Shown: positions 39,812-51,960 of the stretch, in pieces
Numbering within the stretch: the first letter of the stretch is position 1
Layout of the letters: each line of letters opens with the position of its first letter
Origin: Parapristionchus giblindavisi
Lineage: Eukaryota; Nematoda; Chromadorea; Rhabditida; Diplogasteridae
Assembly: GCA_943737045.1 (NCBI GenBank)
Contig: CALSFV010000249.1
Span: forward strand, 1-64,000
DNA length: 64,000 nt
Reading direction: 5' to 3'
The notes under the pieces: model-generated
Seen by the model: only the letters and a program-made list of their open reading frames with translations
The model's database searches: none
Told to the model about the DNA's origin: nothing
Program-made: the position numbers and the translations under genes

Positions 39812-42800
39812 TTATTCTTTCAGCTGCTGTTTCATTTTGTTTACATTTTTTCCTCTGTTATACAGATTCGTTTATATTCATAAACCTCAAAGGATCTATT
39901 GTTCAAAAATCTGTGCTAACCTCTGAATGTATCACATTCTTGATGAACTCTCCACTTATTACATCTCCATCATTAATTGACAGTTCAAGAGGCGTTACAT
40001 CATCCGAGACGATATGTCCATGGTGATTCAACACCAATTTCGCATCACGAGGACCCCCTCTGATTCTGAAATGGCACTACATGATCACTTTAAATGTATA
40101 CTGCATACCAGGGCTGTGTGTTTTTCGTTTTTCGAAAATTTTCGATTTTTCCACTTTTATTTCCGAAAAATTTCGTTTTTTTTTCGACATTTTTTTCGCA
40201 CAGCCCTGCTCCATACCAATGCTACGGCATATAGTATTTCTTCACTAAAAAAGAGGAATGAAGGGTAGTTTTGAACCTCGAGCATATGTGATGGAATTTG
40301 TCAGTCTCGAATACCCTCAACTTCTTCATCTCTCCGGTAGCACTCAACAATTTGGAGTACGGTTGACCCTAAACGGATCGATGATTATACTCATTGAATG
40401 TAAAATATGGAAAGACGCGAATGTTTCTGCAAATCTAGCGACTCGAGTGTTCAAGAGGCAAGTGAAGCACTGATAGTGAGTGAAGAGGTGAAGAGAGACT
40501 GTTCTCTCGTCCATCCCATGTTTTGTCATCTTTCTGCCGTTACAGTTTGATCACGATAATATTCGAGGGAGTTTATGATTCCACCTTTTATGATTAATTA
40601 AAAGTTGAAAAAAAATTGCGAAAATAAAGTAAGAAATACAGTTGGTATTCCGAAAACATTATTATGAAAGACTGACTTGATAGTGAAGATCGAAATGGAT
40701 TGTCAACTCCCTCTTCTTTGGAGGTCTCACAATCTGCAAAGACAGAACATTTCCTGCTATCATTTATTGAACCATTTTACATTATAAACCTTTAACATAA
40801 TATTTATACCACAAAAATGTGAATAATTTAATGGTTAATGGTGGTTACGAGATTCCGTCGAGATATTTTTTTGTAAAAAAAATCCATTTACATCTGTTTT
40901 CCATTACAGTTAAAATAATAGTCTTACCTGGATCTCCGTTGGTTCTTCGATTTCTCTTGACAGAACTGCATCTTTGGCTGACCAAATGGAATGCCCATTA
41001 TTTTCGTCTTTCTGTATAATATATACGACTCCTTCTTCGCTCACTCCAAATATAGTTTGATCCAGATCGGGGTTGAGACTGTAACCATTTTTTTATTCTT
41101 TCGATTTTTATTTTCAAAACTTGTCGATATTGGGGATAAAAACCTGTATGGAAATAAATTTAACCTCACTTTGTTTGGACTTCCTCAAACGCGAGCGTTT
41201 TTGCATCGATAAAGATGGATATGTCGCCTATGATTGACATCAGACACGACTTGGCGCAGTGCCAACGAATATCCTTCTCCGGTGGCTGAATAGGATTCGT
41301 TATAAATACTATCATCAATATTGGTCTAAGGAGCAATATCTCTTGTTTAGTCAAAAATTGACAGAATATATTTTCTAGCCTTTTTTTATTCTTTCGCTGC
41401 TCGTCACGACTTTTGAAACGATTCCAACCTAGAAAACACAATCATTACGGAATAGTTTTCATACCAGTTCTTCATGAAATGTGTATTTCTTCGATTTGAG
41501 TTCCTCTGTTCGGGCATCCAATGAGGTCACCGTAATCGTTTGCTTCTCGCATTGAATAAAGAAGATACGCGATCTGTAATATCGATTTTTGAATTATATT
41601 AATGCGAAGAATGAACCACCATTTATATTGATAATATTCCGAGAACGATAACATAATGAACGAAATTGAAGTATCAACATTGTGGTACTGTCAACTCTGA
41701 CCACAACATTCCCTATGATAGAATGGCTCGATCTAATTGTAAGAAGTTTAAATAAGGGCGAAGTATTCGTTAAATGGACCGACATCTTTGTCAACGGTCT
41801 CTTCAACGGTGTACGCTCTCTCGTTTTTAGAGAATATATAAATATTCTGCGCGACGAAGAGACCATTGAGAGAGGTCACCCTCTCTTTAAAAGTCGTTCT
41901 TTTCTGTACCGTGTTTTCACGAAAACGCATAAATATTATTATTATATTATTATTATATTTTCACCCACTGGTAAGCATATCGGGGTGCTCTCATTAACTC
42001 CTCGGGAAGTGTTACGCGCTTGACCATCACCGTCTCTCCGGACGGATCAATGCGGTAGACGGTGGCGACTGGCAGATTGTGGTTGCGTTGACAGAGAAAG
42101 TAGTCCGAGTCGACGAAGCGGATCGTGAAACAGACTGGGACCTTAACAGGAGACATATACGTTATCTCACATAAAAGAGAATGTTTGTGTAGTCATTTTT
42201 TCCCGTTCATTTAAAGGGACAGCAACCTTTGTCAACGGTCTCTTTAACTGTCCACGCTCTCTCGGTGTAATAAAACAGAGAAATAGTGAGCACAATGAAG
42301 AGACCATTGAGAGAGGTTTATTTCTCTTTAAAAAAGAATTTAATAAAATAGTAATAGAATTTGGTGTTTATCGAGCGGGTCGAAGTTCAAGCTTGCCTTT
42401 CCAACATCAGTGGCTGCCAAAGGTCTCCCGTATTGAAGAACTTCTTCGTTAAGTTCGAGTGTTTTCACACGGAGAAACCGTTGTCCTTTATCATCACGAG
42501 ATTCATCTAGGAAGTAGATTGTATCGCCGATATTTCCTTGATGAGAGGTCAGACGATGATCCAATCTATGCTTGCTTGATATTCTGCAAGTTTTCGAATG
42601 TGAATCAAGTTGATATTTAAAATCATGAGTGGGAAAATGCCCCATTCTTCATTTTTTTAAAATTATATTTGAGTGTAAATTTCAAACATGAGCTTGTGAA
42701 ACATATAAATGATATTATTAAAAAAAAGATTTTAACTCATAAATTCTAGATCATTATGAGATATTTTAGAATGTCTAACCTGTATTTGCCTCGCTCCATC

Positions 42801-43038
42801 GTACTTACTCTCAACTCCAAAAAATCCAAGGAAACATTGCATATGGCGCCTAGAACAACGCATTCATTAAGAGTGCGTCAGCAAGTAATGGTCGTTCAAC
42901 CTTACCATTACTGAGGAGAAAATGCGTCCTCGGAATAGTCGAAGATAATTTGGAGAAAATCATGCGAATAGGCAACAAGAGAAGCAAGAGCAAACGACGT
43001 GATAGCGGCCGAAAAAAAGAGGTGTTGCTATGAGTCAC
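39812..43038 (-). CDS. Beta-rich (propeller-like) protein with a C-terminal SUMO/Rad60-SLD-like domain
   Basis: Exons: 43038-42906, 42849-42780, 42583-about 42370, 42141-41969, a poorly bounded exon near 41700-41620, 41573-41465, a short exon at 41428 (VGIVSK), 41285-41170, 41078-40928, 40733-40677, 40368-40277, 40065-39921, 39826-39812 (TAA). The last six join in phase. The start MTHSNTSFFRPLSRRLLLLL could be a membrane anchor. The middle is rich in beta-strand-like blocks (GDTIYFLDES, RFLRVKTLEL, FFIQCEKQTITVTSLDA, GVSEEGVVYIIQKD). The end, KKLRVFETDKFHHIC then AKLVLNHHGHIVSDDVTPLE and LSINDGDVISGEF, has the ubiquitin-like TPxxLxIxDGDVI signature of SUMO/Rad60 domains. TTAA MITEs sit in introns 3 and 4. 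One combined gene is inferred; two adjacent genes is the main alternative. Confidence 0.5.
40109..40208. mobile_element. 100-bp hAT-type MITE
   Basis: CAGGGCTGTGTG...CGCACAGCCCTG ends fit the hAT CAGRG consensus. The flanks CTGCATAC and CTCCATAC form an 8-bp duplication with one change. The interior is TTTCG/CGAAA-rich. It lies in an intron of the SUMO-like gene. Confidence 0.8.
41770..41890. mobile_element. 121-bp TTAA MITE, copy C
   Basis: TTAAATGGACCGACATCTTT...CCCTCTCTTTAA with ACGGTCTCTTCAACG / GAAGAGACCATTGAGAG arms; intronic. Confidence 0.78.
42211..42331. mobile_element. 121-bp TTAA MITE, copy D
   Basis: TTAAAGGGACAGCAACCTTT...TTTATTTCTCTTTAA; intronic in the SUMO-like gene, next to the end of its third exon. 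Confidence 0.83.
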
Positions 43039-43419
43039 TTATCGCGCGAAAGTCGGCTTACCCTCTTCATTTGTCTCTATCTCTTACTCTTTCTCGTTTT
43101 CTCACCCATCTCTCCATTCTTCTCGCTATCTCTTCTCACGCAGTCCCTAATGTATTGCGCGCGCTTATAGAAATAGAGGTCAGCCGTCGAGTAAGGACGA
43201 TTTTCCTCATTATAAAATGCTGAAAAAATTGATAATGCTCCACTCCATGCTGCGTTGGAAAAATCTTTTTTATACTAATACATTTTTATTATGGTGAACA
43301 ATAGTTTATTTCTTTGTGTGTATAAGGTGATGTATTCCAGTTGGTTGGAATGAGTAAGATGCTTTATTACAATCTTATTACAATCAACTACATCTATAGC
43401 GACTATAGCGCTGTGTGAT

Positions 43420-45661
43420 TTATCCAACGACGGTGGCGCTATAAGCCACGCGCTTGCGGAATCCTGAAATTAAATTTATCATTAGCGTTTCTTGTTAAAG
43501 TTGCTGTATTTACACAGTAGAACAACTAGCACTATGTGGGATGAATGTACATACCTCCGTATTTTCCGCCTCCAGCCCCTCCGGCTGCTCCACCTCCGGC
43601 AGATGCTCCGGCCGAAGCTCCTGCATCACCTCCAGCAGAAGATCCGCCTCCGGCAGAAGCTCCAGCATCACCTCCAGCAGAAGCTCCGCCTCCACCACCT
43701 CCGTATCCTCCGCCTCCTGAGGGAGCCGGTGCGGGAGCAGCAGCAGGTGCAGGCTCAGGGGCAGCGGCAGGGGGTGCTGCAGCGCCACCGCCACCAGAAT
43801 AGCCTCCTCCTCCTCCTCCACCTCCGGCAGAAGCTCCTGCTGCAGCTCCAGCATCACCTCCAGCAGAAGCTCCTCCACCTGCGTACCCTCCACCGCCTGA
43901 GGGAGCTGGTGCAGGAGCAGGAGCAGGTTCAGGGGCAGCGGCAGGGGGTGCTGCTGCGCCTCCACCACCTGAGTATCCCCCTCCTCCTCCAGCTGCGGCT
44001 CCTCCTCCGGCTCCACCACTAGCTCCACCTCCTGAAGAATATCCTCCTCCTCCTCCTCCAGCTGCGGCTGCTCCTCCGGCTCCACCACTAGCTCCACCTC
44101 CTGAAGAATATCCTCCTCCTCCACCTCCGCCTCCAGATCCGGTTCTGGGTGGACAAGGACAGTACATTCCATCACTTCCGGATGATCCATCAGGACCCTT
44201 AGGACCAGGTGCTCCCGGTCCTCCGGCAGATCCCGGGTTACCGGCGGGTCCAGGTGGTCCGGGAGGTCCGGCAGGTCCAGGTCCGCCGCTTGCGCTCATG
44301 CCAGCAGGTCCGGGGGCTCCTGCAGGTCCAGGCGGTCCAGCTGGTCCAGGAGTGGCCATCATCATCATACCGCCAGCTCCCGGGTTGCCAGCGGGACCAG
44401 GTCCTCCGGGCATTCCATCGGGTCCGGGAGGTCCTGGTGGTCCAGGGGGTCCGGGAGCAGGATAACTATCGCCCATGCCTCCGGGAGCGCCGGCATTTCC
44501 GGCGGGTCCGGGAGGACCGTCCGGTCCTGGACCTCCAGCGGGTCCAGCAGGTCCGGGAGGACATTTGATGCATTCCATCATCATGGGATAAGCAGCCATC
44601 ATGCCAGCCATACCCGGAGATCCGGGAGCTCCAGGTTTTCCGTCTTCTGCAAGTGATCATTACAAATGAGTTGTGGTAGTAATTTCTACTACCTCCTGCA
44701 TCTCCAGCTTCTCCGGGGGGTCCGGGAGGTCCAGCGGGGCATCCGGACGCTTTAGCTGCGCACATGCATCCTCCTCCTCCACCTCCACTTCCTCCACCAC
44801 CAGTCGAATATCCTCCACCTGCTCCTCCCTATTAATAATTCGATTATTACCATTTAATAAATGCTATAGTTGAAAAAATTCTGAGTATCTATTGATCACC
44901 ATGATAAACAGTTACTCACCATTTTTTTCTAATATAGCACTTCTTAAGTGATAATAATTGGTACATACATTGAATTTTACATTTGCGATAGATATTTGTT
45001 TGGTTTACTATAGATACTACTTACTGCTGCAGCTCCTCCACCTCCACCGCCTCCACTCGAATATCCTGCTCCTCCTCCTCCCTATTAATCAGTGATTCAA
45101 TTGTTATCATTTAAGAAGTAGAGATATTGCCCAAGTTGAATGTTATGGTGAGTAAATTTTGCTTCTGTTACTATAGCACTTACTCCTGAAGCTCCTCCTC
45201 CTCCTCCTCCTCCTCCGCCACCGCTAGAATACCCAGCCTGACGTGTGGCACGAACTCCGAGTACGAATTGTGCATCTTGCGTGAGTCCCTTCCAAGTAGA
45301 TTCGGCTATGTTCTAAGAGTCAGTTATTAGATTTAGAAATTAGTTAGCTCGATTCCTTCTAGCTGATTAACAAGGCCACACTCACTCTGAAGACAGCCAT
45401 GTCTTCCATGGTCTCGTGATGCATTGAGTTGATGTCCGCAATCACTGATAGCAGAGACAATAGCGAGAGGGGCAGCACGACAGCTGAATAGATGGGATTT
45501 GCTAAAGGAACGTGCCGAATAAATTTTACTCTCAGCGCTGACAATGCGCTCTCGTAGACAAAATGCGAGAGAGCATTGCCAGAGTGTGCAGTTTCAGACA
45601 AGATCGAGGTGCACCCTTAAGGAAGTAAGTGTACGTTACTTTTGGATTGACAGTGGGCCAT
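43420..45661 (-). CDS. Cuticle collagen with a Gly/Ala/Pro-rich tail
   Basis: Seven exons in phase, 531 aa: 45661-45640, 45501-45386, 45312-45184, 45081-45025, 44828-44693, 44646-43555, 43463-43420. Residues about 8-60 are a nematode cuticle-collagen N-terminal domain with a hydrophobic anchor ([20 protein letters not shown]) followed by METIEDM-like helix residues and STWKGL. RATRQ at about 69-73 could be a subtilisin-type processing site. A Gly/Ser-rich linker precedes a Cys pair, then Gly-X-Y triplets run from about 138 to 316 ([13 protein letters not shown] onward, with short interruptions). About 200 residues of [15 protein letters not shown] and [13 protein letters not shown] repeats follow, ending [13 protein letters not shown]. 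It forms extracellular cuticle trimers (family knowledge). Intron 1 contains a small MITE. AATAAA is at about 43368-43363. Confidence 0.9.
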
Positions 45662-45835
45662 TATCTCATATTAAAAAAAATTATTATGATTATTCTGACA
45701 ATCTTGAATAAGATAACATAAATTATTGGTTTATATATCACAGAACGAAAGATTAGCGGATAGAAGTCAAGAGAATACTATCTACTTTTCTTGCACTATT
45801 ACGACATTTCTTTTCTAGAATTTAAACATATATAT

Positions 45836-46056
45836 TATTGACCGTATAAAATACACTTGTTTATTTGGTACGAGAGTAGCCAGCCACAGCCACAATGTGT
45901 TTCTATGTTTAGAGAGGGCATCCAAACGAGATAGTAGGTAGATCAGAGAGTGCGAGGAAGGAAGGGAGGAAAACGTGGAGAGTTAATCGATAGTTCTTTC
46001 TCTGTTTAGCAGCCAGTAGCAAGGAAATCATACAAGTACAATTTATACGGACTATA
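45836..46056. mobile_element. TATTGxCCGTATAAAATACACTTG MITE, copy 3
   Basis: TATTGACCGTATAAAATACA at the left; the right end TACAATTTATACGGACTATA runs directly into the next MITE. Interior CACAGCCACAATG shared with 14495-14713. Confidence 0.65.
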
Positions 46057-46343
46057 TTATAGAATTAAAAATGTCCGAACAATACAAATTCCGCTATTTG
46101 CCGCGCAATACTCAGACTCCGCAAACTTCTTCGCGCGACATACCTTTTTCTCTTATTTTATCGAATTTTATGGCGTTTCCTCATCATTTCACAGGACTTT
46201 CAATAAAAATAAAATTATATGCATTGAAAAAACGTTCGAAAAAACCTTCCGAAAATTTGGAGTGCGTTTTTCTCAACGGTGGAGAAGTTTACTATATTCG
46301 GCATTTGGCGCGGTGTGTGCAAAACTTTTGTAATTCTATAATA
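46055..46343. mobile_element. TATTATAGAATTA MITE, copy 2
   Basis: 289-bp counterpart of 36873-37166 with the same inverted ends. It abuts or has inserted into the preceding MITE at a TA. Confidence 0.7.
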
Positions 46344-46423
46344 CCTATGCCGACGCACGCCGTCGAAATGATGAAATGATGACCAGACGACGAAGATGTC
46401 ATTGCCCTAGAACAATTAATTAA

Positions 46424-46560
46424 TTAAAGGTACATACCAAGCAAATTTGAAACTCTGACCATACTCTCTCGTTTTCTTTGCCAACGAGAGTGTGGCCAGA
46501 GTTGTCTCATTTGGTCTTCACAGTTTGTGCACAAAAATATTCGCGAGAGTCGACCATTAA
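46424..46560. mobile_element. Chimeric or internally deleted TTAA MITE
   Basis: Left end TTAAAGGTACATACCAAGC; right end TATTCGCGAGAGTCGACCATTAA-like, which matches the right end of the 348-bp tRNA MITE (CTTCACAGTTTGT, AAAATATTCGCG). It has lost the tRNA-like part. Confidence 0.65.
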
Positions 46561-47470
46561 AAGAGAAAGTTAAGAAGAGAAACGATATGAATGAATAGAA
46601 TTTCGACTCTTATACACATTTTCCTTTGTACTCGGAACTCTCTGCAGATTCTTCAAACTGCTTCTGGCCTTTCCCGGTTGTTGTTATCTTACCATCTGTT
46701 TCTCGTTTATCTCAATTCTCGTTGTCTCTCGCCGTTCCCGTGCAGTTACCATATCGAAGCGTACGATCTTTAGCACCCAATGAAGTGAGAGTTGTACAAT
46801 AATAATAACAATAACCGGTATGGAGTTCGTGAGGATTGTCACTATTGCTATTAGTCAAAATAAATGATTTATCGTCACACAAAATGCATAAAATAATAGA
46901 ATAACAATGAATTATGCATGAATATTCACATAATTAAACTCTTCAAAATCTCCCCAACCAATGGAGGGTTAGAGAGGTTCGGCTAGAACGATCCAAGAGT
47001 GTCCCCGTCTAAAATTTAGGCCGAACGCAGACGAGGTGATTGATTGGTGCTGCAGTATCCATCTCCATCCACCCCCCGGAGTTAGGATAGCATATAGGGT
47101 TGACTAGCCTGAATATACATAATTTTAGAAAAGATTTCACGAAGATGCAACAAATAATTTGGACAGAATTATCGATCTATCATATATTCTGTAGCAAATG
47201 TGATACAAAAATATTCCTATTGGAACATTTGGCTGTATTTTAATGATTCTTTTGAGGGTTTGACTTAAAAATTAAAAATCTCTATAATTTTTGATACGAG
47301 GGTGGTCACAATACCCCGTCCAATAGTTGCCAAGGCAAATTGTGGGGAAGGAACAGGTAAATTATAGTATTCATGGAATATTTCGTTTCGTTATGATTCC
47401 GCCTTATTTCATTTTTTTCCACAGATTAGCCGCGTTTTCACACAAGTACAGTACAATTTATAAGGACATT
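46561..47470. other. AT-rich spacer, nothing recognised
   Basis: No exon with consistent splice sites. It contains short simple runs (AATAATAATAACAATAA near 46800). Confidence 0.35.
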
Positions 47471-50059
47471 TTATGAGACTCGAACATACCTCGCATGGTT
47501 TCCATAAGGCAGGAGATCTGATCTACAACTGATCTGTGCCCACTCAGTCGCAGAAACATGATCGAACCAGAAGTATCTCAGAGGCGCCTGGCGATAAAGA
47601 TTCAAATTATTCTTTTAAAATGCTAATTCTACTCTCTGAGATTACCTTAACTTAAATTAGCTCAGGGTGGGCAATTAAATGACTATGCATACAAAAATAA
47701 CCTCGCAGTAATGTACGCTAGGCGGGCATGAATCAATCAGAGATACTTCGAAAGCAGGGCAATTCGTGAAGGTATTTGCTGAAAATGTTGTCAGTTCTAA
47801 AGAAGAACTCATCGATATAGCAACATTTATTTCATGAACATTGTCAGAGCGACGATCTCAAATAACGATCGATATCTTAGGGTAATTAAATTACGCAGTA
47901 ATTCTAAACACGCGACGTTCGATTTTCCCTCTATCCTTATGAGTGGCTGTCGTAGGGCTTCCATCGTCTCCCATTCCGTTCCATTGCAGTATATCTCGTT
48001 GAGTAGTTGGGGAAAGTAAGGCCGATCTCCTCTGTATAAATCTGGAATGCAGTATTGAAGGGTCGAGAGAGTGTGTGAAAAAGGAGTGTTTTTTCCGATT
48101 TCCTTTTATTTTCGACTTATAACAGACCAAAAATGATCTCTTCAATTTAAAAAAAAGAAAAGGCGACATAGACGCGTAGCCGCGTGTCGCCTTTATTCTG
48201 GTATTTCGAATCTTGAAGTCTACTTACACTTTCACTTCAACTAGACTTGTAAGAGTACTTCAAGTGAGACGCTAGTCTACTTAAAGTGAAAGGTGACGTC
48301 ACTCACTTGAAGTAGACTTGAAGCAAACTTCAAGTCAGTGACGTATTTTAAGTAGACTATAAGGTTTGAAATGCCAGAGTAAATAGCGCGATCGGTGGGA
48401 CTCTATCCTTGACGATAGGGAAACAATGTATTATACTATATTATACAATGTATCATATTTACCGGTCATGAGTAATTGCTGGCCCTCTGGACATTTCGCT
48501 GCATATTTATCCAATTGTATATTTATATTCGGCAGAAGCGATGGTGCCTTGAAATCATAAGGAGGAAACACAACTTTCAGCTTCGGGCAAGAACCTAAGA
48601 AAAGATATTTAAAAAATCCTTTTTTTTCAAATTCTAAACATACCATAGCGCACGCATGTTGCAGGCTGCAGTGGGGTGTTATCATAATAACTAGTAGCGT
48701 ATCGACCCTTGGCGCACATTAGGCCCCATACTATAACTGATCCGTATTTCATCACATATCCTTCAGGGCAAGTCAACGAATTATTGCAAGCCTGAAACGT
48801 AGTTGCTCTATGAATCGAGAAAAAATGGTATATGTTAGGCACACTATTTCAAAACGCTTTTAGTTCTCCGTTTACATATCTATTATCATGGCAAGGTTGG
48901 TGCTCACTATCACAGATTTTTGATAGCAGTGCCAAAGGTTGTAGTAAATAGTGATTAGCCAAGCCTGGTGAACATGAGCACGAGCATGGCCATGAGCATG
49001 GTGAGCATTAGTATAATGAGCACGTGGAAGGAAATGCAGTTTGAAAGTTGTGCACCTCACGTTCTTATTCGTTCTAACTCGTTCAGACTTGCGTTCTTTA
49101 GAGCATACTGTCATTTTCTTATGCAAGTACATTTTATACGCACAATACAGAAACCGCGTATTACCTTAGTGTCTTTTGATGGGAAGAAAATTGATCGTTT
49201 ACTAGACAGAATTGGATCCGCACATCCAGCGGGTGAATCGCAAGGCAATTTGTCCGGTAGAGTAGTGCAACTACTGCACATGCTCACAACTGTAATGAAA
49301 CATTGTGATTTTTTTAAATATGAAGCGAAGATAAAAACTTCTTTGGAAATTGAAAAAAAATGGTCATACTATTGTCACTATTGTCATTAGGGTCATTTAA
49401 AATCAGAAAATGAATGCTAACCGTTTGCATCTCCACATCCAATTGTTACGTTATCAGATAAAGCGAATGATTCGTAATGCCACTTTGAATCATTTATGTC
49501 GCATTTCAATTGATTTTTCGAGAAGCGAGGGTGGTAGAAATCCTTTAAAAAGTTTTTTTTCAATTTTCATGGATTGTTATTGCTACCTTTGTTGAAAATA
49601 CAAGCAATTGATCGGGTGAGCACATCGCCGTCAAATTTTTTGAAATAATTGGAGGAATACAATTTGGACAAAATTCGTTAGCTCCAGCAAGGGTGTATTG
49701 ACAAGACTGTGTGTAAATTAGTTGTCATTTTGCTATTCTTGACCTTACCTTCATTTGCACAAGTTTCATCATAGAGCATTGAGCTGTATTGGCCTTTTTT
49801 AGAATAGAACATGCACCATTATTATATGTGAACGCATCACAATCCATTCCGTAACTATCGCAGACTTCTTCACATTCCTTCCTATTGTATCTGTTTGTGT
49901 AGTTTGACGTCCTGAATGGCATGCTGACCTGAATTTAATTTTTTTATAATTTAGGCAGCGGAAATCAAAAGAAATCATGTTTACATTAGTGGGCACATAG
50001 ATGCTGAGTGATGATACTGCCTCGGCAGTGAAGAATATTACCAACGAATAGACGAACAT
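47471..50059 (-). CDS. Secreted protein: PAN-like domain plus sushi-like four-Cys repeats (paralog 2)
   Basis: Ten exons in phase, 413 aa: 50059-49985, 49928-49749, 49706-49587, 49542-49422, 49289-49165, 48791-48644, 48594-48463, 48041-47895, 47778-47702, 47587-47471. Signal peptide MFVYSLVIFFTAEAVSS; PAN-like exon ECEEVCDSYGMDCDAFTYN with ACSILKK and QCSMMKLVQMK. The four-Cys repeats follow as in paralog 1 (for example CPEGYVMKYGSVIVWGLMC and AAKCPEGQQLLMT). Intron positions and phases match paralog 1 exactly. Intron 7 contains a 207-bp MITE (48196-48379). The ACWE of the others is ACLE here, so one conserved Trp is lost. The frame ends at TAA just after NHARYVRVS, leaving the last repeat incomplete as in paralog 1. 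Confidence 0.75.
48196..48379. mobile_element. 207-bp MITE family, copy 5 (184 bp)
   Basis: TTCTGGTATTTCG...GAAATGCCAGAG flanked by TA on both sides; lies in intron 7 of the 47.5-50.1 kb gene. The TTGACG core is largely lost. Confidence 0.75.
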
Positions 50060-50762
50060 GGATAGTTCAAAATGAGTTCTCTCCGATTTCTCTCTTGGAC
50101 GTTTTGGATACTGATGTTACTGATGTGGGCGAGTGCTAGGAGACCAAGAGCTGCTTTGATAAATGTGCTAGAAAGTCTACCAAGTGTCTTGTATGTATGT
50201 CTAGTTTGAAATGCACCGGGAGTCATCCATAACTTCAGTCACATAAAAAAATCTCTGTAGTGGATGTAGACTGCACCGGAAATCGTGCATAACAAAACAG
50301 AGAAGAGTTTGAAATTAGCTGGGTATGATCGTCTAAGATTATAACAGAATGTTACAGAGGAAATAATATTTAGAATGTCATAATTCGAACTACTTTGAGG
50401 CTATGCAAAATTGATTAAAATTGTGCGAAAATACATTAATTATGACAAATTTGGTGAATGTCAGATGCTAATATTCTTCAATAAATGGTGTAGAATATAT
50501 TTATTATTAATTTTACAATCAAACATATACAAACAATAAAAGAACAATGCAATATTCATCAGATTAGTGTTCTTTCAGAATCGTAGATGGGTTGGCAGCT
50601 CTTTGACCGAATTCTCAATGAATATACTGAAATATTGAATGTTATTCTTCTGAAATCCAATAATTCAATAGCTTTTTCGCATTTTGAACATTTTAGGCGT
50701 CACTCTCTCTCTCACTATTTATGCATAATGCTAAACATATCTAATCAGTCACAATTGGTTGT
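50060..50762. other. Spacer, nothing firm
   Basis: Upstream DNA of the 50059 gene (this resembles the region upstream of 24071 around ATGTAGCACATTTAT) followed by AT-rich DNA. No additional exon is supported. Confidence 0.35.
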
Positions 50763-50984
50763 TTAGTGGCAACCATTCCCTCTCAAATGGTTCAGTGCTT
50801 GATAAAGGACATTGTTCTGCTTTATTGTATTGCATATGATATTACGCTTGACAACCTTGATAAATGAAACCAACCGATCGGGGACATTCTTCGGTTTGCT
50901 CTCCCTCGTACCGTATTTATCCTTTTTCGGAGCAAATATTGCATGGCCGATGAGCACGCCGATCGTGTAGGAGATGCTACCCAT
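50763..50984 (-). CDS. Small hypothetical protein, MGSISYTIG start
   Basis: A 73-aa single-exon ORF beginning MGSISYTIGVLIGHAIF, then KKDKYGTRESKPKNVPDRL, a basic central stretch (KVVKRNI) and an NHLRGNGCH end. The N-terminal 17 residues align with the 9396 gene. The MG start could be N-myristoylated, and IGVLIGHAIF could dip into a membrane (both inference). A GTTGTC at about 50853 could be a donor giving a shorter first exon. No function recognised. Confidence 0.4.
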   Translation of the reverse strand: MGSISYTIGVLIGHAIFAPKKDKYGTRESKPKNVPDRLVSFIKVVKRNIICNTIKQNNVLYQALNHLRGNGCH

Positions 50985-51960
50985 GTCAGAAATGACAGAC
51001 AGAAACTGAAATGACAGAAATTGGATGACAAATGTCCAGGGCGTGACAGAGAAAGATAGGAATGACAGAATGTATAATGGATTAATAGGAACATAGTATG
51101 CCTCTCATATGACTCTTTCACGTTAGTTCAAAATGTGAAAGAGATAGGAATAGTGGGGCAAAAGGAATGCTGACGGCGACTTTCCAAATCTGTGGTGCGC
51201 GCCTTGGTGTGTTTTTGTAATAATGAGACGATAGTCATTAGACAGAGCGGCGCACCTCAGACAGGTTTGGTAGCGCGGCGGAGATTGCGATAGAGACAAT
51301 CATTGTATGCCATCGCGCACGCACATCCTCTCCAATGAATCCCAGCAAACCCGTCTGGCATCCGCCGCGCCCTCTTTATATTCAATCTTTTTTCTAAAAC
51401 TTCTGCCAGCGGTGGAAAACGATATTTCATTGGTACCCTGCTATTACAGAGGCTGAACTAACGTGTCTTGGTTCACTTGATGAGATCATCTTTATATAAT
51501 ACTTCGAAATCGATAGTTTATCAGTGTATGATTCATATTTGATTAGGAGACTACATCGCGATAACGATTGTACATGGAATGGAGTAGAAACGGTCTATGA
51601 TGAATCACACATATCGTGTGACCGATTAATCCGGAAAAAAAAAGGATTAAAGGAAAAAAACTCCGAAAAAAAAAAACAAAAAAAAACAGATAAAAAACCG
51701 AAAACGAAAGAAAAAAGGATACCTTTTAGTTTCTATGACAGCATTACGGGTAATAGATATATGGGCAAGCTGCCACATTTCATCTCAACTCGCCTTATTA
51801 AAATTTCAAGTTCTTTATGAAATCAGTATTACCTCTACTGCAAACAAAATCCGTGAGAGAGCTATAACATTAGCAAATTCTTTATCGTTCATGGCGTGAA
51901 ATAGAAATGGTTACGCTCTAGTGTACTTTAATATAATCGTGTAATAAAGTTCGGCGTCAT
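50985..51960. other. Spacer, nothing recognised
   Basis: Contains a purine-rich A-tract block (51630-51720) whose open frame (Lys-rich) looks compositional. No splice-consistent exon. Confidence 0.35.

Noticed and set aside
40258..40473. Plus-strand 71-codon frame
   Set aside because: The opposite strand holds an exon that splices in phase on both sides into the SUMO-like domain, so the plus frame is its shadow.
43492..44568. Long plus-strand frames rich in Pro, Leu, Arg and Gln
   Set aside because: These are antisense or off-frame shadows of the GC-rich collagen repeats.
48872..49390. Plus-strand 140-codon frame over intron 5 and exon 5 of the 47.5-50.1 kb gene
   Set aside because: It is antisense to a confirmed paralogous exon, and the same antisense frame is not kept in paralog 3.
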